From Methanosarcinales archaeon (GTDB lineage: Archaea > Halobacteriota > Methanosarcinia > Methanosarcinales > Methanogasteraceae), in NCBI GenBank assembly GCA_030606635.1, contig JAUWGA010000122.1, positions 1 through 5,435 of the forward strand: DNA of 5,435 bases, read 5' to 3'. Shown here in pieces: positions 4,965 to 5,435 of this stretch. Position 1 is the first letter of the stretch; each line of letters begins with the position of its first letter. Below the pieces are notes generated by a model. It was not told the DNA's origin. It saw nothing but the letters and a program-made list of their open reading frames with translations, and did not search any database. The translations under genes and the position numbers were made by a program.

Positions 4965-5435
4965 ATGAAAGCAATATACATGATCTGCTGCGCGCTGATT
5001 GCTCTTGTAGCATTCAGCGCGCCAGTATCGGCTGAGATAGTCGGCGATGTAAACAGCGATGACAGGATCACCACAGCGGATTCACTACTCGCGCTTCGAA
5101 TGGCGGTTGGAAGCATGCCGCCTGATATCGAGCGCGCTGATGTGAATCGCGATGGTGCGGTCAACTCACTCGATGCGCTCATGATATTGACGATTGCGCA
5201 GAAGGCGCAAGTTCGTGTCAACGCGCCTGAAACTGTATCTGGCGCATTCAATGCCACGATAGATATATACAATGTTGCCGATCTAGATTCGGGACAGTTT
5301 GATCTCTCGTTTAATTCGAGTGTTGTGAACGTGACCGGTGTCGATTCAGGAAGCATGGGTACAACCGAAGTACGGCTGGATGGTTGGACATTTAGAGATT
5401 CTGACACGGTCAGAGTGGTATTCAACCTCCAAGGC
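4965..5435 (+). CDS. Secreted dockerin-cohesin protein, N-terminal part (3' end outside window)
   Basis: The frame is open to the last base, giving 157 residues. Residues 1-23 are a signal peptide (MKAIYMICCAL core, cut after PVSA). The mature protein starts almost at once with a type I-like dockerin. Loop one is GDVNSDDRITTAD (27-39), with calcium ligands Asp28, Asn30, Asp32 and Asp39. Loop two is ADVNRDGAVNSLD (58-70), with Asp59, Asn61, Asp63 and Asp70. Each loop is followed by a helix (SLLALRMAVG and ALMILTIAQ). From about residue 83 a cohesin begins (VRVNAPETVSGAFNATIDI, then DLDSGQFDLSF and TVRVVFNLQG), closely similar to the cohesin of the preceding gene. The gene is 16 bp downstream of that gene, in the same operon. 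A dockerin should bind a cohesin on another protein, perhaps the anchored one, while its own cohesin can receive a further dockerin. The rest of the protein, including any enzyme, further cohesins or C-terminal anchor, cannot be seen. Confidence 0.88.
   Translation, partial: MKAIYMICCALIALVAFSAPVSAEIVGDVNSDDRITTADSLLALRMAVGSMPPDIERADVNRDGAVNSLDALMILTIAQKAQVRVNAPETVSGAFNATIDIYNVADLDSGQFDLSFNSSVVNVTGVDSGSMGTTEVRLDGWTFRDSDTVRVVFNLQG

Noticed and set aside
4712..5425. Long open frame (237 codons) on the (-) strand opposite the dockerin-cohesin gene
   Set aside because: The (+) strand here encodes a signal peptide, two canonical dockerin loops and a cohesin with a good ribosome-binding site. The opposite frame has no recognisable domain and crosses into the 3' end of the preceding gene.
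1..5435. CRISPR array, tRNA, rRNA, transposase or integrase
   Set aside because: No regularly spaced direct repeats, no cloverleaf or rRNA-like stretch and no DDE or recombinase motif was found on reading both strands.

Overview
The window looks like genomic DNA from a euryarchaeon of the methanogen or anaerobic-methanotroph type. The evidence is a CfbD protein (coenzyme F430 synthesis), AT-rich TATA-like boxes placed 25-40 nt before start codons with little or no leader, a PGF-CTERM surface-anchoring tail, and a double-domain archaeal pilus membrane platform. The exact lineage cannot be read from this sequence. Secreted cohesin/dockerin proteins would fit an ANME or related group, but that is inference.

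Layout, left to right. Positions 1-360 (+) are the 3' end of a LamG/concanavalin A-like surface protein. A 110-bp gap follows with a strong imperfect hairpin and then a TATA box. Positions 471-2396 (+) encode a 641-residue polytopic protein with two T2SSF (TadC/FlaJ/PilC-type) domains, the membrane platform of a type IV pilus-like machine. A 270-bp convergent gap holds a T-rich dyad that may be a terminator and a CACAGAGGA...TCCTCTGTG palindromic element. Positions 2667-3791 (-) encode CfbD, the NifD-like subunit of the Ni-sirohydrochlorin a,c-diamide reductive cyclase. After a further 186-bp non-coding stretch, 3978-4292 (-) encodes a small three-helix membrane protein of unknown function. 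It is divergent, across 98 bp containing two TATA boxes, from a two-gene (+) operon.

That operon is the most interesting part. The first gene (4391-4948) encodes a secreted single-cohesin protein with a C-terminal PGF-CTERM signal. The second gene (4965 to beyond the window end) encodes a signal peptide, then a dockerin with two calcium loops, then a cohesin clearly paralogous to the first. A plausible reading is a small surface scaffold. The cohesin of the first protein would be anchored to the cell envelope by an archaeosortase. It could receive the dockerin of the second, whose own cohesin would stay free for another dockerin-bearing partner. Binding specificity cannot be shown from sequence alone.

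The pilus platform, the LamG protein and the cohesin/dockerin proteins all belong to the cell surface. CfbD is an unrelated metabolic gene lying between them.
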